Below, one piece after another: positions 52,730-61,483 of a stretch of DNA of 64,000 nucleotides. Source of the DNA: Oceanobacillus luteolus (lineage in GTDB: Bacteria; Bacillota; Bacilli; Bacillales; Amphibacillaceae); the NCBI RefSeq assembly GCF_023715655.1, contig NZ_JAMBON010000009.1, forward strand, positions 43,693 through 107,692, in the 5' to 3' direction. The position numbers were made by a program, and so were the translations under genes. The notes beneath the pieces are model-generated. The model ran no database searches and was not told the DNA's origin. It worked only from the letters and a program-made list of their open reading frames with translations. The number at the start of each line of letters is the position of its first letter. Position 1 is the stretch's first letter.

Positions 52730-54754
52730 TTAATTGATTTTGAAGTTATTTATCTCTTTCTGCATCGTATTTGCAATACTTTCAAGTTCAGTTGCAAGGT
52801 TGGTCAACTGTTCCATCGATGCAGTTTGCTGTTCAACAGAAGCAGATATTTCTTCCGTTCCTGCTGCAGTTTCCTCACTGATGGAGGCATAATCTTTCGT
52901 GTTGGCTACAAGTGCTTTTTCCATGTCAACAATGGCATTTGTTAATTTTACAATCTGTTCCGTCATATCATTATTTTCCTTAACGGAATTAGAAATGGCA
53001 AGGAATGCTTGTCCTGTATCACCGACACTTTCTGTTTGCTGTTCAAATAGTTGCATCGTATGTTTTACCAGCTCAACTGATTCCTTCGTCATCTCCTGCA
53101 TTTCGCTAATGATTGCAGCAACATCTTTTAATGCATTCGTCGTTTGTTCAGCCAGCTTTCCTACTTCGTTCGCTACCACAGCAAAACCATGCCCATGTTC
53201 TCCTGCCCGAGCTGCTTCAATTGATGCATTCAATGCCAGCAAATTCGTCTGACTAGCAATAGTTGAGATTTTATCTACAATACTATGAATGTTCGTTGAC
53301 TTTTCATTAAGCTGTTCAATCGCACCGACAACTTCTTCAGAAACTTGCGATGTTTCCGCCGATCTCGCCGCCAATGATTGGATGGTTTCAATTCCAGAAC
53401 TGGAGAGCCTATCCATATCACGAGCCTTTTCATACATCTGCTCATTTTTATCTTTTATTTCATTTATCATTTGCGATAATTCACCAAAGGCCTTTGCGTT
53501 TTGCTCCGTCAAGTCAGCTTGGTTGCTGGCACCTGCTGCAATCTCTTCCATGGTTCGAGCCACTTCATACGCAGAAGCTGAATTCTCCTCAGAACTTGCA
53601 ACCAAGTTTTGTGCTGCATCGGATACTTTGTTGGAACTAAAGGAAATTCGATCAATGACTTTCCTCATTTCGCTTACCATGTGATTAAAACTTTTACTAA
53701 GCTGACCGATTTCATCTTCTCGATTAAGAATGATTGTCGCTGTTAAATCACCGGCTTCCACCTTTTGCATAGAGCTTTGTAATTTTTTGATCGGTTTGAT
53801 TAATCGATTCGCTACTAGAACTGCAGCGATTATTGCAACAATCAAAACAATTCCAAGCGTGATTAAAATTGGAACCATAATAACGCTAGCCTTGCTGGCA
53901 AATTCAGCTTCATGGATGAATCCAGCGATAATCCAGTCTGTGGTTGGATTTTTTACAAATCCAATTATCATATCTTCGCCATTCACCGATGACCGAATTA
54001 ATCCTTGTTCACCAGCTGCCATGATATCCTGATAATATGCTTGTTCAGAAATACTCTCACTCAACTTTGATTGATCCGGATGTGTAATAAAGTTTCCTGA
54101 TTCATCTATGACAACCGCATAACCGTTATCACCAATTTGAATATCATTCATCAATTCCAACAAGGAGGTTGTACTGACATCTATTCCAGCCGTACCGACG
54201 AGTTCATTGTATTGATAAAATGCCTTTGCAGCAGTAACGACAATCTCACCGGAAAGTGCATCACTATATGGTTCAGTCCAAACTATTTCCCCTTCTTCCT
54301 CAACAGCTTGCTGGTACCAAACCCGTTCTTTCGGATTAATTTTGTTAACTTCTTCATTATAAGGATAATAAACGATTTCCTCCCGACTGTCATAACCTGC
54401 ATACGCGGCTTTGATGTCGTCACTTGCTGTACTTGTTTCTTGTAAATATGTAAAAAGATCACTGAAATTATTGCCGTTATACGCTCTTAAATAATTATGG
54501 TTTGCCATCCGGGTAAGCGCGTTTTCCATATTCTCGAAATACATTTCGAACGTATGATTGACACTCGTCATTTGCTGTTCGACGTTTTTCGAAAGTTCAT
54601 TCGTTGTTGTACGGACACTGAAATTATAGCTGACAAATGCTACTATTCCGATGGCAAGTACAATTAAAATAACAAAAGGTATCGTTAATTGTACCCGCAA
54701 TCCAGATGGACGTAGCTGTTTTTTATTTTTGTTTAAAGCAGCTTTCTTCCTCAC
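52730..54754 (-). CDS. Methyl-accepting chemotaxis protein with dCache sensor
   Basis: 674 residues from a GTG at 54754 (GGGGGA upstream). TM1 is [20 protein letters not shown] large extracellular dCache_1 domain spans about residues 50-290, including [32 protein letters not shown] and [20 protein letters not shown]2 is [24 protein letters not shown] follows ([20 protein letters not shown]). The signalling tip contains [30 protein letters not shown]. dCache domains bind amino acids and other small ligands; ligand unknown. First gene of the operon, with a SigD promoter. Confidence 0.95.
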   Translation of the reverse strand: MRKKAALNKNKKQLRPSGLRVQLTIPFVILIVLAIGIVAFVSYNFSVRTTTNELSKNVEQQMTSVNHTFEMYFENMENALTRMANHNYLRAYNGNNFSDLFTYLQETSTASDDIKAAYAGYDSREEIVYYPYNEEVNKINPKERVWYQQAVEEEGEIVWTEPYSDALSGEIVVTAAKAFYQYNELVGTAGIDVSTTSLLELMNDIQIGDNGYAVVIDESGNFITHPDQSKLSESISEQAYYQDIMAAGEQGLIRSSVNGEDMIIGFVKNPTTDWIIAGFIHEAEFASKASVIMVPILITLGIVLIVAIIAAVLVANRLIKPIKKLQSSMQKVEAGDLTATIILNREDEIGQLSKSFNHMVSEMRKVIDRISFSSNKVSDAAQNLVASSEENSASAYEVARTMEEIAAGASNQADLTEQNAKAFGELSQMINEIKDKNEQMYEKARDMDRLSSSGIETIQSLAARSAETSQVSEEVVGAIEQLNEKSTNIHSIVDKISTIASQTNLLALNASIEAARAGEHGHGFAVVANEVGKLAEQTTNALKDVAAIISEMQEMTKESVELVKHTMQLFEQQTESVGDTGQAFLAISNSVKENNDMTEQIVKLTNAIVDMEKALVANTKDYASISEETAAGTEEISASVEQQTASMEQLTNLATELESIANTMQKEINNFKIN

Positions 54755-54815
54755 CAATAATCCCCCACTCCCACTATTTGATTGTTGTACATTAGATTTT
54801 TTAGTAGCTTATTTT

Positions 54816-54841
54816 ATATCGGCAGTTTCCCAACTTTATTA
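54816..54841 (-). promoter_or_regulatory. SigD promoter of the MCP-cheA-cheW operon
   Basis: Minus strand TAAT (54841-54838), 14-nt spacer, GCCGATAT (54823-54816). The -10 matches the SigD consensus at 8/8 positions and the -35 at 3/4 (TAAA). It lies about 60 nt upstream of the MCP start. Confidence 0.75.
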
Positions 54842-55048
54842 AAGTAATTATTACGCATCACTTAGGGTTAAATGCCTAGAAAAATCATTTATCTATTAGT
54901 ATTGTACTCTATTTCACGTATGAGTTGGGGATTAATGTCCTAGTTATCCGCGCTTTTTCAATATAGTATATTAAGAAAGATTTCTCCACTAATTTTAAAG
55001 AGCCTCATGTGTCTTTTTGTTTATAGTGAACATCTTTAGACCCTTTCA

Positions 55049-55078
55049 TTGAAAATCATTCTCCTATTACGGTAAAAT
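55049..55078 (+). promoter_or_regulatory. SigA-like promoter of the flavodoxin gene
   Basis: TTGAAA (55049-55054), 18-nt spacer, TAAAAT (55073-55078), about 57 nt upstream of the flavodoxin ATG. Confidence 0.45.
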
Positions 55079-55135
55079 AGTACGAAGTGAGTATGATATC
55101 CTGGAAACATCAAAGAACTCAAAAGGAGGAAAGGA

Positions 55136-55588
55136 ATGGCAAACATACTTATACTATATATTTCTATGACTGGAAATACAGAAATGATGGCTGAAGCAAT
55201 CGCTGGCTATCTTGAATATAAAGATCATCTTGTTGATATTAAGACTTTTGATTTTGATCCGATAGATGTTGAAGAATTGCTAGATTATGATGTTGTATTT
55301 ATTGGAACCCACTCATCTGATGATGGAGAAATTCCATTTGAGGCAGAAGACTTTTATGAGGAATTGGATGAGGCTGACATCGGAGGCCGGGTCTTCGGGG
55401 TATTCGGTTCAGGAGATACAGCATACGATGAATTTTGTTTATCCGTAGATCTCATGGGTGATAAACTTGTACATCTCGGGGCTAATGTTGTTCCAGAACG
55501 TATGAAAGTAGACCTTACACCATCCAACGAAGACATCGAGCGTATCGAACAATTTGCAGAAAGTGCACTACAGATGGTTAATAAGTAG
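55136..55588 (+). CDS. Short-chain flavodoxin
   Basis: 150 residues. FMN-binding electron carrier. P-loop-like phosphate-binding motif SMTGNTEMMAEAI (residues 10-22), then the acidic surface typical of flavodoxins (EELLDYDVVFIGTHSSDDGEIPFEAEDFYEEL) and the isoalloxazine loops GSGDTAYDEFC. Length fits short-chain flavodoxins such as B. subtilis YkuN/YkuP. AAAGGAGG precedes the ATG. No iron box was recognised, so iron-dependent control is not supported here. Confidence 0.93.
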   Translation: MANILILYISMTGNTEMMAEAIAGYLEYKDHLVDIKTFDFDPIDVEELLDYDVVFIGTHSSDDGEIPFEAEDFYEELDEADIGGRVFGVFGSGDTAYDEFCLSVDLMGDKLVHLGANVVPERMKVDLTPSNEDIERIEQFAESALQMVNK

Positions 55589-55625
55589 TTAATAAGTGAG
55601 TACAAATAAGCTCTCGCGATAAAGT

Positions 55626-55655
55626 CGGCAGGAGGCCAACATTTCTCTCCTGCCG
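55626..55655 (+). terminator. Hairpin terminator after flavodoxin
   Basis: CGGCAGGAG/CTCCTGCCG, a perfect 9-bp GC-rich stem with a 12-nt loop; the tail CTTCCATCTTAATC has no real T-run, so strength is uncertain. Confidence 0.5.
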
Positions 55656-55697
55656 CTTCCATCTTAATCATATATAATGAAACAGGAGGTGCGATTA

Positions 55698-55835
55698 TTG
55701 AAAATAAAAGTAAAAATGAATGTACAAACTTCTTATCATGGCGAATTACTTCGAGCTGGAAAAGTCTACGAGGTCGAAAAGGAAGTCGCTGAACGCTGGA
55801 TTGCTAGTAAACTTGCGGAAGAAGCACAAGAATAG
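55698..55835 (+). CDS. Small hypothetical protein (45 aa)
   Basis: A TTG start at 55698, 7 nt after AGGAGGTG, one of the best SD sites in the window. The product (MKIKVKMNVQTSYHGELLRA then GKVYEVEKEVAERWIASKLAEEAQE) looks like a small beta-hairpin plus helix, with the pattern GELLRAGKVYEVEKEVAERWI. That pattern is reminiscent of short phage-type head proteins, but no other phage gene is near. The stop overlaps the bidirectional terminator at 55835-55865. Function unknown. Confidence 0.6.
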   Translation: MKIKVKMNVQTSYHGELLRAGKVYEVEKEVAERWIASKLAEEAQE

Positions 55836-55865
55836 GGACAATTGGAGGCCACTCCTAATTGTCCC
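55835..55865. terminator. Bidirectional terminator shared by the 45-aa ORF and a phosphoesterase gene
   Basis: GGGACAATT(G)GAG/CTC(CT)AATTGTCCC stem (55835-55847 with 55852-55865) touching the stop codons of both convergent genes. The plus tail is TCTCTATTT. Confidence 0.65.
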
Positions 55866-56670
55866 TCTCTATTTGGATAAGACTCATTTGACTTTGATTC
55901 AGAAACCGGATTGGAATAGTACTCGTACCTAAACCGCTGTCCACATAAATATACTTATCTCTCCCCCATTGGAAAAGTCCTTTATCCAGTTCAGGAAATA
56001 GCCCTCCACCTGGAGATATGACGGCACCGATTATTGGAAAACGTATTTGCCCACCATGGGTATGACCACTTAACACAAGATCAACGGGTAGATATGGATA
56101 TTTTTTTATGACATAAGGTGAATGAGATAGTAAAATCATATACGCATCATTTTTTACATGCCGGAATGCTTCAGGAATATTTTCGTGTTCGGTTGATGTA
56201 TCATCAATCCCCACCAGCGTTACCTTTACGGAATTCAATTCAAGTTCAACTGCCTTATTACTTAAAATGATTACTCCCCGATTTTCAAGTCCTGTTAAAA
56301 ATTGTTTATTTTTCGAATTTCCCCATTCGTGATTGCCAGTCACGAAGAAGATGGGGATTTTAGTTGCAGCGAGCATATCAATAAAAGTAAATATTTTACG
56401 GAAATCCTTTGTTTTACGGTCGACCAGATCACCGGTAAGTACAATCATGTCCGGATGCAGTTTATCAATTTTATAAAGTAACCGCTTATGTAATCCCCAC
56501 GCCCTTTTATTATGCATATCACTGATTTGCAAGATTTGCACTTTCCCATTCAACGGAAACTTTCTTGTCTGGACACGGACTCGATTTATTTTAAATACAT
56601 TACTATTGCAAAAAGTATATATAGAAAGCATACCAAGTATACCAACCGCCAATTTACTTAAAAACTTCAC
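55855..56670 (-). CDS. Membrane-tethered metallophosphoesterase (YkuE-like)
   Basis: 271 residues from a GTG at 56670 after AGGTGAAG. N-terminal TM (LAVGILGMLSIYTF), then the calcineurin-like fold: QISDMHNKRAWG, LTGDLVDRKT, VTGNHEWGNSK, LLSHSP and LSGHTHGGQIRFP, supplying the metal-binding Asp/His/Asn. The arrangement and order match YkuE-type phosphodiesterases of Bacillus; the substrate is unknown. A second, differently related member (63008) lies 7 kb away. Confidence 0.92.
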   Translation of the reverse strand: MKFLSKLAVGILGMLSIYTFCNSNVFKINRVRVQTRKFPLNGKVQILQISDMHNKRAWGLHKRLLYKIDKLHPDMIVLTGDLVDRKTKDFRKIFTFIDMLAATKIPIFFVTGNHEWGNSKNKQFLTGLENRGVIILSNKAVELELNSVKVTLVGIDDTSTEHENIPEAFRHVKNDAYMILLSHSPYVIKKYPYLPVDLVLSGHTHGGQIRFPIIGAVISPGGGLFPELDKGLFQWGRDKYIYVDSGLGTSTIPIRFLNQSQMSLIQIERDN

Positions 56671-56732
56671 CAGTCTTCACCTGCTCCTTATCAAAACTAT
56701 CCATATTTTACCACGATAGCAGGTTAAAAAAT

Positions 56733-56763
56733 AGGACAATAAGGGATGAACCCGTATTGTCCT
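56733..56763 (-). terminator. Terminator of the thiolase gene
   Basis: AGGACAATACGGG/CCCTTATTGTCCT stem with one mismatch and a 5-nt loop, followed by ATTTTTTAA on the minus strand. Confidence 0.9.
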
Positions 56764-56770
56764 TCAGAAA

Positions 56771-57952
56771 TTAGCCCCTTCTGATGATCATAGCGATTCC
56801 TTGACCGCCACCGATACAGAGACTAACAAGCGCATACTCTTTATCACGGTTTCTTAATTCATAGGCAGCTGACAACGCTAAGCGAGTGCCACTCACCCCG
56901 ACCGGATGACCAAGAGCAATCGCTCCACCATTTACATTTGTTTTCTCCCTATCAAGTTCCAATGCTTTCTCAACAGCTAAATATTGAGCTGCAAAAGCTT
57001 CATTCACTTCCACAATATCCATGTCTTCTAGGGTCAAATTAGCTTTTTCTAATGCTTTTTTAATTGCAGGAACTGGACCGAACCCCATAATGGTTGGATC
57101 AACTCCCGCAACCGCCCAAGAAACTATTTCCGCAAGTGGTTTTAAGCCATTTTGCTTTACTGCCCGTTCAGAAGCAACAATCACACTCGCTGCCCCATCA
57201 TTTATTCCAGATGCATTTGCTGCAGTAACGCTGCCATCTTTTTTGAAAGACGGCCGTAAACTACTGATTTTCTCCGTTGTTGTATCCGGCTTGATATGTT
57301 CATCCTTGTCTATAGAGATTGTCCCTTTCCGGGATGCTACTTCTACAGCAACGATCTCTTCACCAAACCTGCCTGATTCCCTTGCTTTCGCTGCCCGTTG
57401 GTGAGATGTTACGGCATAATCGTCTTGTTGTTCACGAGAAAGATCGTATTTCTCCGCTAAATTCTCGGCAGTTACCCCCATGCCATAGCCTGTATACTCA
57501 TCAAATAATGTCGCAAGCAACATATCATGGAATTTCAATTCTCCTAATTTTGCACCGCCAAAACGTTTTTCAAAATTAGAGTATGGTGCTTGCGACATAT
57601 TTTCTACACCGCCGACGAGAGTAATGTCCGCGTCATTGACCAAGATTTCCTGTGCACCAGAAACGATGGATTGTAAGCCGGAACCACATAATCTGTTCAG
57701 CACATATGCAGGAACTTCTTTTGGTACGCCGACTTCAAGCCCAATATGTCTTGCGATGTAAGCTGCGTTGGTTTCCGACTGGATTACATTTCCATAAATC
57801 ACATGATCAATTTGTTCCGGGTCGACTTGAGAACGAATTAATGCTTCCTTTGCCGTAACACTTCCCAGCTCTGTTGCCGTGACAGTTGCGAACGAACCAC
57901 CAAACGAAGTAAATGCGGTTCTCGCCCCATCAATCAAATATACTTTTGTCAT
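56771..57952 (-). CDS. Acetyl-CoA C-acetyltransferase (thiolase)
   Basis: 393 residues. Active-site Cys in NRLCGSGLQSIVSGAQ (about residue 87), His in GGAIALGHPVGVSGTR and the second Cys in VSLCIGGGQGIAMI. It condenses or cleaves acetyl-/acyl-CoA. Length and motifs are those of type II biosynthetic thiolases. GGGGGAA precedes the ATG. It stands alone, with no mevalonate, PHB or beta-oxidation genes next to it, so the pathway is not indicated. Confidence 0.95.
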   Translation of the reverse strand: MTKVYLIDGARTAFTSFGGSFATVTATELGSVTAKEALIRSQVDPEQIDHVIYGNVIQSETNAAYIARHIGLEVGVPKEVPAYVLNRLCGSGLQSIVSGAQEILVNDADITLVGGVENMSQAPYSNFEKRFGGAKLGELKFHDMLLATLFDEYTGYGMGVTAENLAEKYDLSREQQDDYAVTSHQRAAKARESGRFGEEIVAVEVASRKGTISIDKDEHIKPDTTTEKISSLRPSFKKDGSVTAANASGINDGAASVIVASERAVKQNGLKPLAEIVSWAVAGVDPTIMGFGPVPAIKKALEKANLTLEDMDIVEVNEAFAAQYLAVEKALELDREKTNVNGGAIALGHPVGVSGTRLALSAAYELRNRDKEYALVSLCIGGGQGIAMIIRRG

Positions 57953-58006
57953 TCTACTTCCCCCTTGTTTAAGAATGAATCACTCAGATATTCCTGAATG
58001 CCCTGT

Positions 58007-58153
58007 TTAGTTATTGTATAAAAAGTCGGCAATTAATAAGTAACCGCCAATCATTCCGAGTAGTACCATTCCAATTGCTAATAAAATAAGAATGAATTTA
58101 ACGAAAGCCCTTACAAGATGATTGGCATGAATTTTCTTCATCCATTTTTTCAT
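58007..58153 (-). CDS. Small single-pass membrane protein (48 aa)
   Basis: ATG at 58153 (another ATG directly before it at 58156) behind GGAGG at 7 nt. A basic head (MKKWMKKIHANHLVRAFVK) is followed by one TM helix (FILILLAIGMVLLGMIGGYLLIA) and a short acidic-polar tail. Positive-inside topology predicts the N-terminus in the cytoplasm. I do not recognise it; small anchors of this kind are common in Bacillaceae next to unrelated genes. Confidence 0.65.
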   Translation of the reverse strand: MKKWMKKIHANHLVRAFVKFILILLAIGMVLLGMIGGYLLIADFLYNN

Positions 58154-58296
58154 CATATTGCCTCCATTCTTGTAAGAAAAATAAAATTTTATTAATTAAA
58201 AATTATGTACTTTAAAAAAATTGTACTATTCTTCCTAGAGAAACACAAGTTGGAAATACGATACTCTTGACTTTTAAGCATTTTTTAAACAATAAA

Positions 58297-58341
58297 GCTC
58301 CAATCAGCAAAGGATGATTTTCTATCCCTGCCGATTGAAGC
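58297..58341 (-). terminator. Terminator of metNIQ
   Basis: On the minus strand GCTTCAATCGGCAGGG pairs through 16 positions (with several wobbles) with CCTTTGCTGATTGGAGC, followed by TTTATTGTTT. Confidence 0.85.
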
Positions 58342-58411
58342 TTTACGTGTGTCTGAACAGCTTAATTTAACAAACGCTATGGTTACGTTTAATCTGTCGA
58401 TCGTATTTGAA

Positions 58412-59251
58412 TTATTCAAATGCCGGAAGTGCTGCTTCCGGATAGTTTTCCTCTAAGAATTCTTTTACTTCTTCACTTGTCATTGCTTCTGCTAATTTTT
58501 GAATTGGCTCAGAATCCACATTATCCTCCCTTGCCACTAATGAAATAGCAAAGTCTTCAATAGGATTCTCTGTAAGAAGTGCATCTCGGCTTGGAAGTAA
58601 ATCAAGCGGAGCTGCATAGGAAGGATACATGACGGAAGCATCCGCATCATCATACATTCTTGCAAGCATAAGCAAATCTACTTCTTTAAATTCAAAATTA
58701 TTCGGATTGTCTTCGATGTCTTGCAACGTTCCGTAAATACCTGTACCTTCTGTCAACGTAATAACCTCTTTATCATCAAGGAAAGCTAATGCGCGTCCAC
58801 GATTCGTTGGATCATTTGGAATGGCAATAGTAGCTCCTTCAGGCAATTCTTCTATCGAATTATAATTTTTAGAATAGAGGCCTAGTGTTGCATGATAAAT
58901 CGGTTTCACAACAACTAAGTCCGAATCATTATTTTCATTGTACGTTTCCATCCAAAGCCCATGACCGAAAAAGTTAGCATCAACTTCACCTTCTACAACT
59001 GCATTATTGGGCTGGATGTTATCACTTACGATAACAATTTCTAAATTAATTCCCTCTTCCTTCAATAATGGCTGAGCCACTTCTAGTATTTCAGTCATCG
59101 GAGGATTGATGGAGGCAACTTTCAACTCCACCTCTTCTTGAGGAGTATCCGCTTCTTCTTGTGCACCTTCATTTTCTTCAGCATTATCATTGCCGCAACC
59201 TGCTAAAATTAAAAGGATAACCGCTGTTAATAATGTAAATAGTTTTTTCAT
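58412..59251 (-). CDS. metQ: MetQ/NlpA family substrate-binding lipoprotein
   Basis: 279 residues. Lipobox LLILAGCG (FTLLTAVILLILAGCGNDN), acidic linker, then the NlpA/MetQ fold (VASINPPMTEILEVAQPLLKEEGINLEIVIVSD, NFFGHGLWMETYNEN, YHATLGLYSKNYNSIEELPEGATIAIPNDPTNRGRAL). It delivers D/L-methionine or similar ligands to MetNI. Last gene of metN-metI-metQ, with a strong terminator behind. No S-box was found upstream of the operon, so methionine is likely but not proven. Confidence 0.92.
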   Translation of the reverse strand: MKKLFTLLTAVILLILAGCGNDNAEENEGAQEEADTPQEEVELKVASINPPMTEILEVAQPLLKEEGINLEIVIVSDNIQPNNAVVEGEVDANFFGHGLWMETYNENNDSDLVVVKPIYHATLGLYSKNYNSIEELPEGATIAIPNDPTNRGRALAFLDDKEVITLTEGTGIYGTLQDIEDNPNNFEFKEVDLLMLARMYDDADASVMYPSYAAPLDLLPSRDALLTENPIEDFAISLVAREDNVDSEPIQKLAEAMTSEEVKEFLEENYPEAALPAFE

Positions 59252-59274
59252 CGGTAGTAACCTCCAAATATGTA

Positions 59275-59937
59275 TTATCTTCTATCAATTGCCTTGGAAA
59301 TCGTTGTGCCGGTATATTGAATAGCTTGTACAAAAATGATCATAATGATAATCATGTAAACCATAAGCTCTGTTTCAAACTGCTGATAACCGTAACGGAT
59401 CGCAAAATCTCCAATTCCCCCACCACCGACCACACCAACAATCGTTGAATAAGAGATAAAACTGATTGTTGAAGTAGTCAGTCCCAATACGAGTCCAGAA
59501 CGCGCTTCCACTAATAAGAATTTAAAAATAATTTCGGGTATTGAAGCCCCCATAGACACTGCCGCTTCAATCACACCTTTTGGCACATCGACCAACGACT
59601 GTTCCACCAGTCTGGAGTAGTAAGCGATTGCCATAATGGCTAAAGGTACAGTTGCCGCCGCTGTGCCAATCGCAGTTCCAACAACCCATCTTGTAAAGGG
59701 AATAAGAAATACAACAAATAGCAAAAACGGAAATGAACGAACAATGTTGACGAATAAGTTCAACACTTGGAACACGACTTGATTCTCCATCAGTTGTCCT
59801 TTCCTCGTCAGGAATAGCAAGGTCCCGACAGGCAATCCTAAGCCTACGGCAAACAGCAAAGACACACCAACCATCATAAATGTTTCTCCAATAGATTGCC
59901 ATATTTCTGCTTGATATTGAACTAAAACTTCAGGCAT
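59275..59937 (-). CDS. metI: Methionine-type ABC transporter permease MetI
   Basis: 220 residues from the ATG at 59937, 8 nt after AGAGGA and overlapping the metN stop by 8 nt. Five to six TM helices with the permease EAA motif (ASIPEIIFKFLLVEARSGLVLGLTTSTISFISYSTIVG). Signature phrases LPVGTLLFLTRKGQ and GGGGIGDFAIRYGYQQFETELM are typical of MetI. It forms the channel with MetN on the cytoplasmic face. Confidence 0.93.
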   Translation of the reverse strand: MPEVLVQYQAEIWQSIGETFMMVGVSLLFAVGLGLPVGTLLFLTRKGQLMENQVVFQVLNLFVNIVRSFPFLLFVVFLIPFTRWVVGTAIGTAAATVPLAIMAIAYYSRLVEQSLVDVPKGVIEAAVSMGASIPEIIFKFLLVEARSGLVLGLTTSTISFISYSTIVGVVGGGGIGDFAIRYGYQQFETELMVYMIIIMIIFVQAIQYTGTTISKAIDRR

Positions 59938-60685
59938 GACTTCCATCCTCTCTCAACTGATGTAAGAACCATTCTGGTGTGTGATCGGAGTCAACGATTC
60001 CTTGAGGTTTAAGTGCTATTGTCTCATACACTTTTCCCTCATCCATGATGGTCACCATGCTACAAATGCTTTTTATTACATCCATTTCATGACTGACAAT
60101 AACGATCGTTACACCAAGCTGTTTATTGATTTTCTGAAGTACACCAAGTATTTCACGGGTTGTATTTGGATCGAGAGCTGAGGTCGGCTCATCACATAAT
60201 AATATCTTTGGCTTATTGGCAAGAGCTCTAGCGATTCCTACCCGCTGTTTCTGCCCGCCACTTAGTTGACCGGGATACTTTGTTGCATGTTCTTCTAATC
60301 CAACAAAGCGTAATGTCTCCATTGCACGCTCATTTCTGTCTTTCTTCGAATAGTTGGCCAGTTCCAATGCAACAAGTACATTATCCAAAATTGTTTTATT
60401 AGATACAAGATTAAAATGTTGGAAGACCATCCCGATAGACTGTCTTGCAAGACGTAATTTCTTTGTTGATAATTTAGTTAAATCATGACCATCTACAAGT
60501 ACAGAACCGCTTGTCGGTACTTCCAATAAATTAATCATTCGTAATAACGTGGACTTTCCTGCCCCACTTCTACCGATGATCCCATAAATATCCCCGCTGC
60601 CAACAGAGATGGAAACAGAGTCAACCGCATGGAATGGCATATTATTTTGGGTATAGGTCTTCGTAACATTTGTTAATTCAATCAT
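59930..60685 (-). CDS. metN: Methionine-type ABC transporter ATPase MetN, short form
   Basis: 251 residues from the ATG at 60685 (GAAGGTG upstream). Walker A GRSGAGKSTLLRMIN, Q-loop VFQHFNLVSNKTI, signature LSGGQKQRVGIARALA, Walker B LLCDEPTSALDPNT and switch VSHEMDVIK identify a MetN-type ATPase. Usual MetN is about 340 aa with a C-terminal NIL/ACT domain that senses methionine; that domain is absent, the protein ending at QLREDGSHA. Overlaps metI. Methionine feedback inhibition is therefore not expected by this route. Confidence 0.9.
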   Translation of the reverse strand: MIELTNVTKTYTQNNMPFHAVDSVSISVGSGDIYGIIGRSGAGKSTLLRMINLLEVPTSGSVLVDGHDLTKLSTKKLRLARQSIGMVFQHFNLVSNKTILDNVLVALELANYSKKDRNERAMETLRFVGLEEHATKYPGQLSGGQKQRVGIARALANKPKILLCDEPTSALDPNTTREILGVLQKINKQLGVTIVIVSHEMDVIKSICSMVTIMDEGKVYETIALKPQGIVDSDHTPEWFLHQLREDGSHA

Positions 60686-60846
60686 TGCTCTCACACCTTC
60701 CAGCAAAAAATACACAGAACTACAACCATTATAATGAAAAATCAAATACTTTTCTTTATAAAAGGTCTATTTGGTAGTAATGAACTATTCCAAAGAACAA
60801 CAAAAAATGGAACAACCAGGTTATGAATTCCTGAATGTCCCACTTT

Positions 60847-61278
60847 TTATTTTGTCGTGACAAGTTCAATTTCTTCCGGTTTGATTGTCTTAATTTGAGT
60901 AATAAAATACCAGTGTTTAATAAGCGCTAAAACAATCATGATAATCCGTACAATGAGGATATCAACCAATATGACGGAAAGAATAATAAAAAAGTCAGCT
61001 ATTATATTAATACGGATTTTTTCCCATCTTGTCATATATTTTTTTATAAAATAACGATCGACATATTGTTTATAAAAGGATGTCGTTTTAAACCATCTTT
61101 CCAAGCGTGGAGAGCTCTTCGCAAAACAATAGGAAGCAAAAAGGAAGAATGGACCGCCCGGCAATACCGGTAATATTGTACCAGCGACTCCGACGCCAAA
61201 TGAAATAAGTCCTAGCATAATATATATTGCTCGTCTAATATTACTAATTGCAATCACCTTATTTCTATAGAAATTCAT
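60847..61278 (-). CDS. DUF454 (YbaN-like) inner-membrane protein
   Basis: About 143 residues with three to four TM helices. The family motif is clear: YIMLGLISFGVGVAGTILPVLPGGPFFLFASYCFAKSSPRLERWF (seen as GLISFGVGVAGTILPVLPGG then CFAKSSPRLERWF). The start is uncertain. ATG 61278 has no SD. A TTG at 61329 lies about where a TATAAT box would start transcription. An AAGGTGA site sits 6 nt before an ATT codon at 61248. Function of DUF454 is unknown. Confidence 0.8.
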   Translation of the reverse strand: MNFYRNKVIAISNIRRAIYIMLGLISFGVGVAGTILPVLPGGPFFLFASYCFAKSSPRLERWFKTTSFYKQYVDRYFIKKYMTRWEKIRINIIADFFIILSVILVDILIVRIIMIVLALIKHWYFITQIKTIKPEEIELVTTK

Positions 61279-61425
61279 ATCTATTTTACCATATAAATGG
61301 GCTGAAGTCATATATACCAACCTATTCAACTGCCTATCTCCATTATAAAATATATTGATGGGTTCATGTACACTCTTTTATGACATGTTTATGAATATCA
61401 CCGAACAAGTATGTGGTTAAAAAAG

Positions 61426-61453
61426 AAGGAAATGGTCTGCAGGCCATTTCCTT
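61426..61453 (-). terminator. Terminator of the FMN reductase gene
   Basis: AAGGAAATGG/CCATTTCCTT perfect 10-bp stem, 8-nt loop, followed by CTTTTTTAA on the minus strand. Confidence 0.9.
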
Positions 61454-61483
61454 TAATATGGGATGGTTTATGATATTATCAAC

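Larger units (their letters stand above)
54755..55135. other. Divergent MCP/flavodoxin control region
   Basis: 381 bp without a gene. It contains the SigD promoter of the chemotaxis operon (minus) and a SigA-like promoter for flavodoxin (plus). Nothing else is recognisable. Confidence 0.6.
57953..58411. other. Thiolase-metQ intergenic region
   Basis: 459 bp containing a 48-aa membrane ORF (58007-58153, minus) and the metQ terminator (58297-58341). The A/T-rich remainder shows nothing recognisable. Confidence 0.6.

Noticed and set aside
60686..60846. SAM (S-box) riboswitch ahead of metN
   Set aside because: The spacer is only about 160 bp, A/T-rich, with no recognisable four-way junction core and no terminator before metN.
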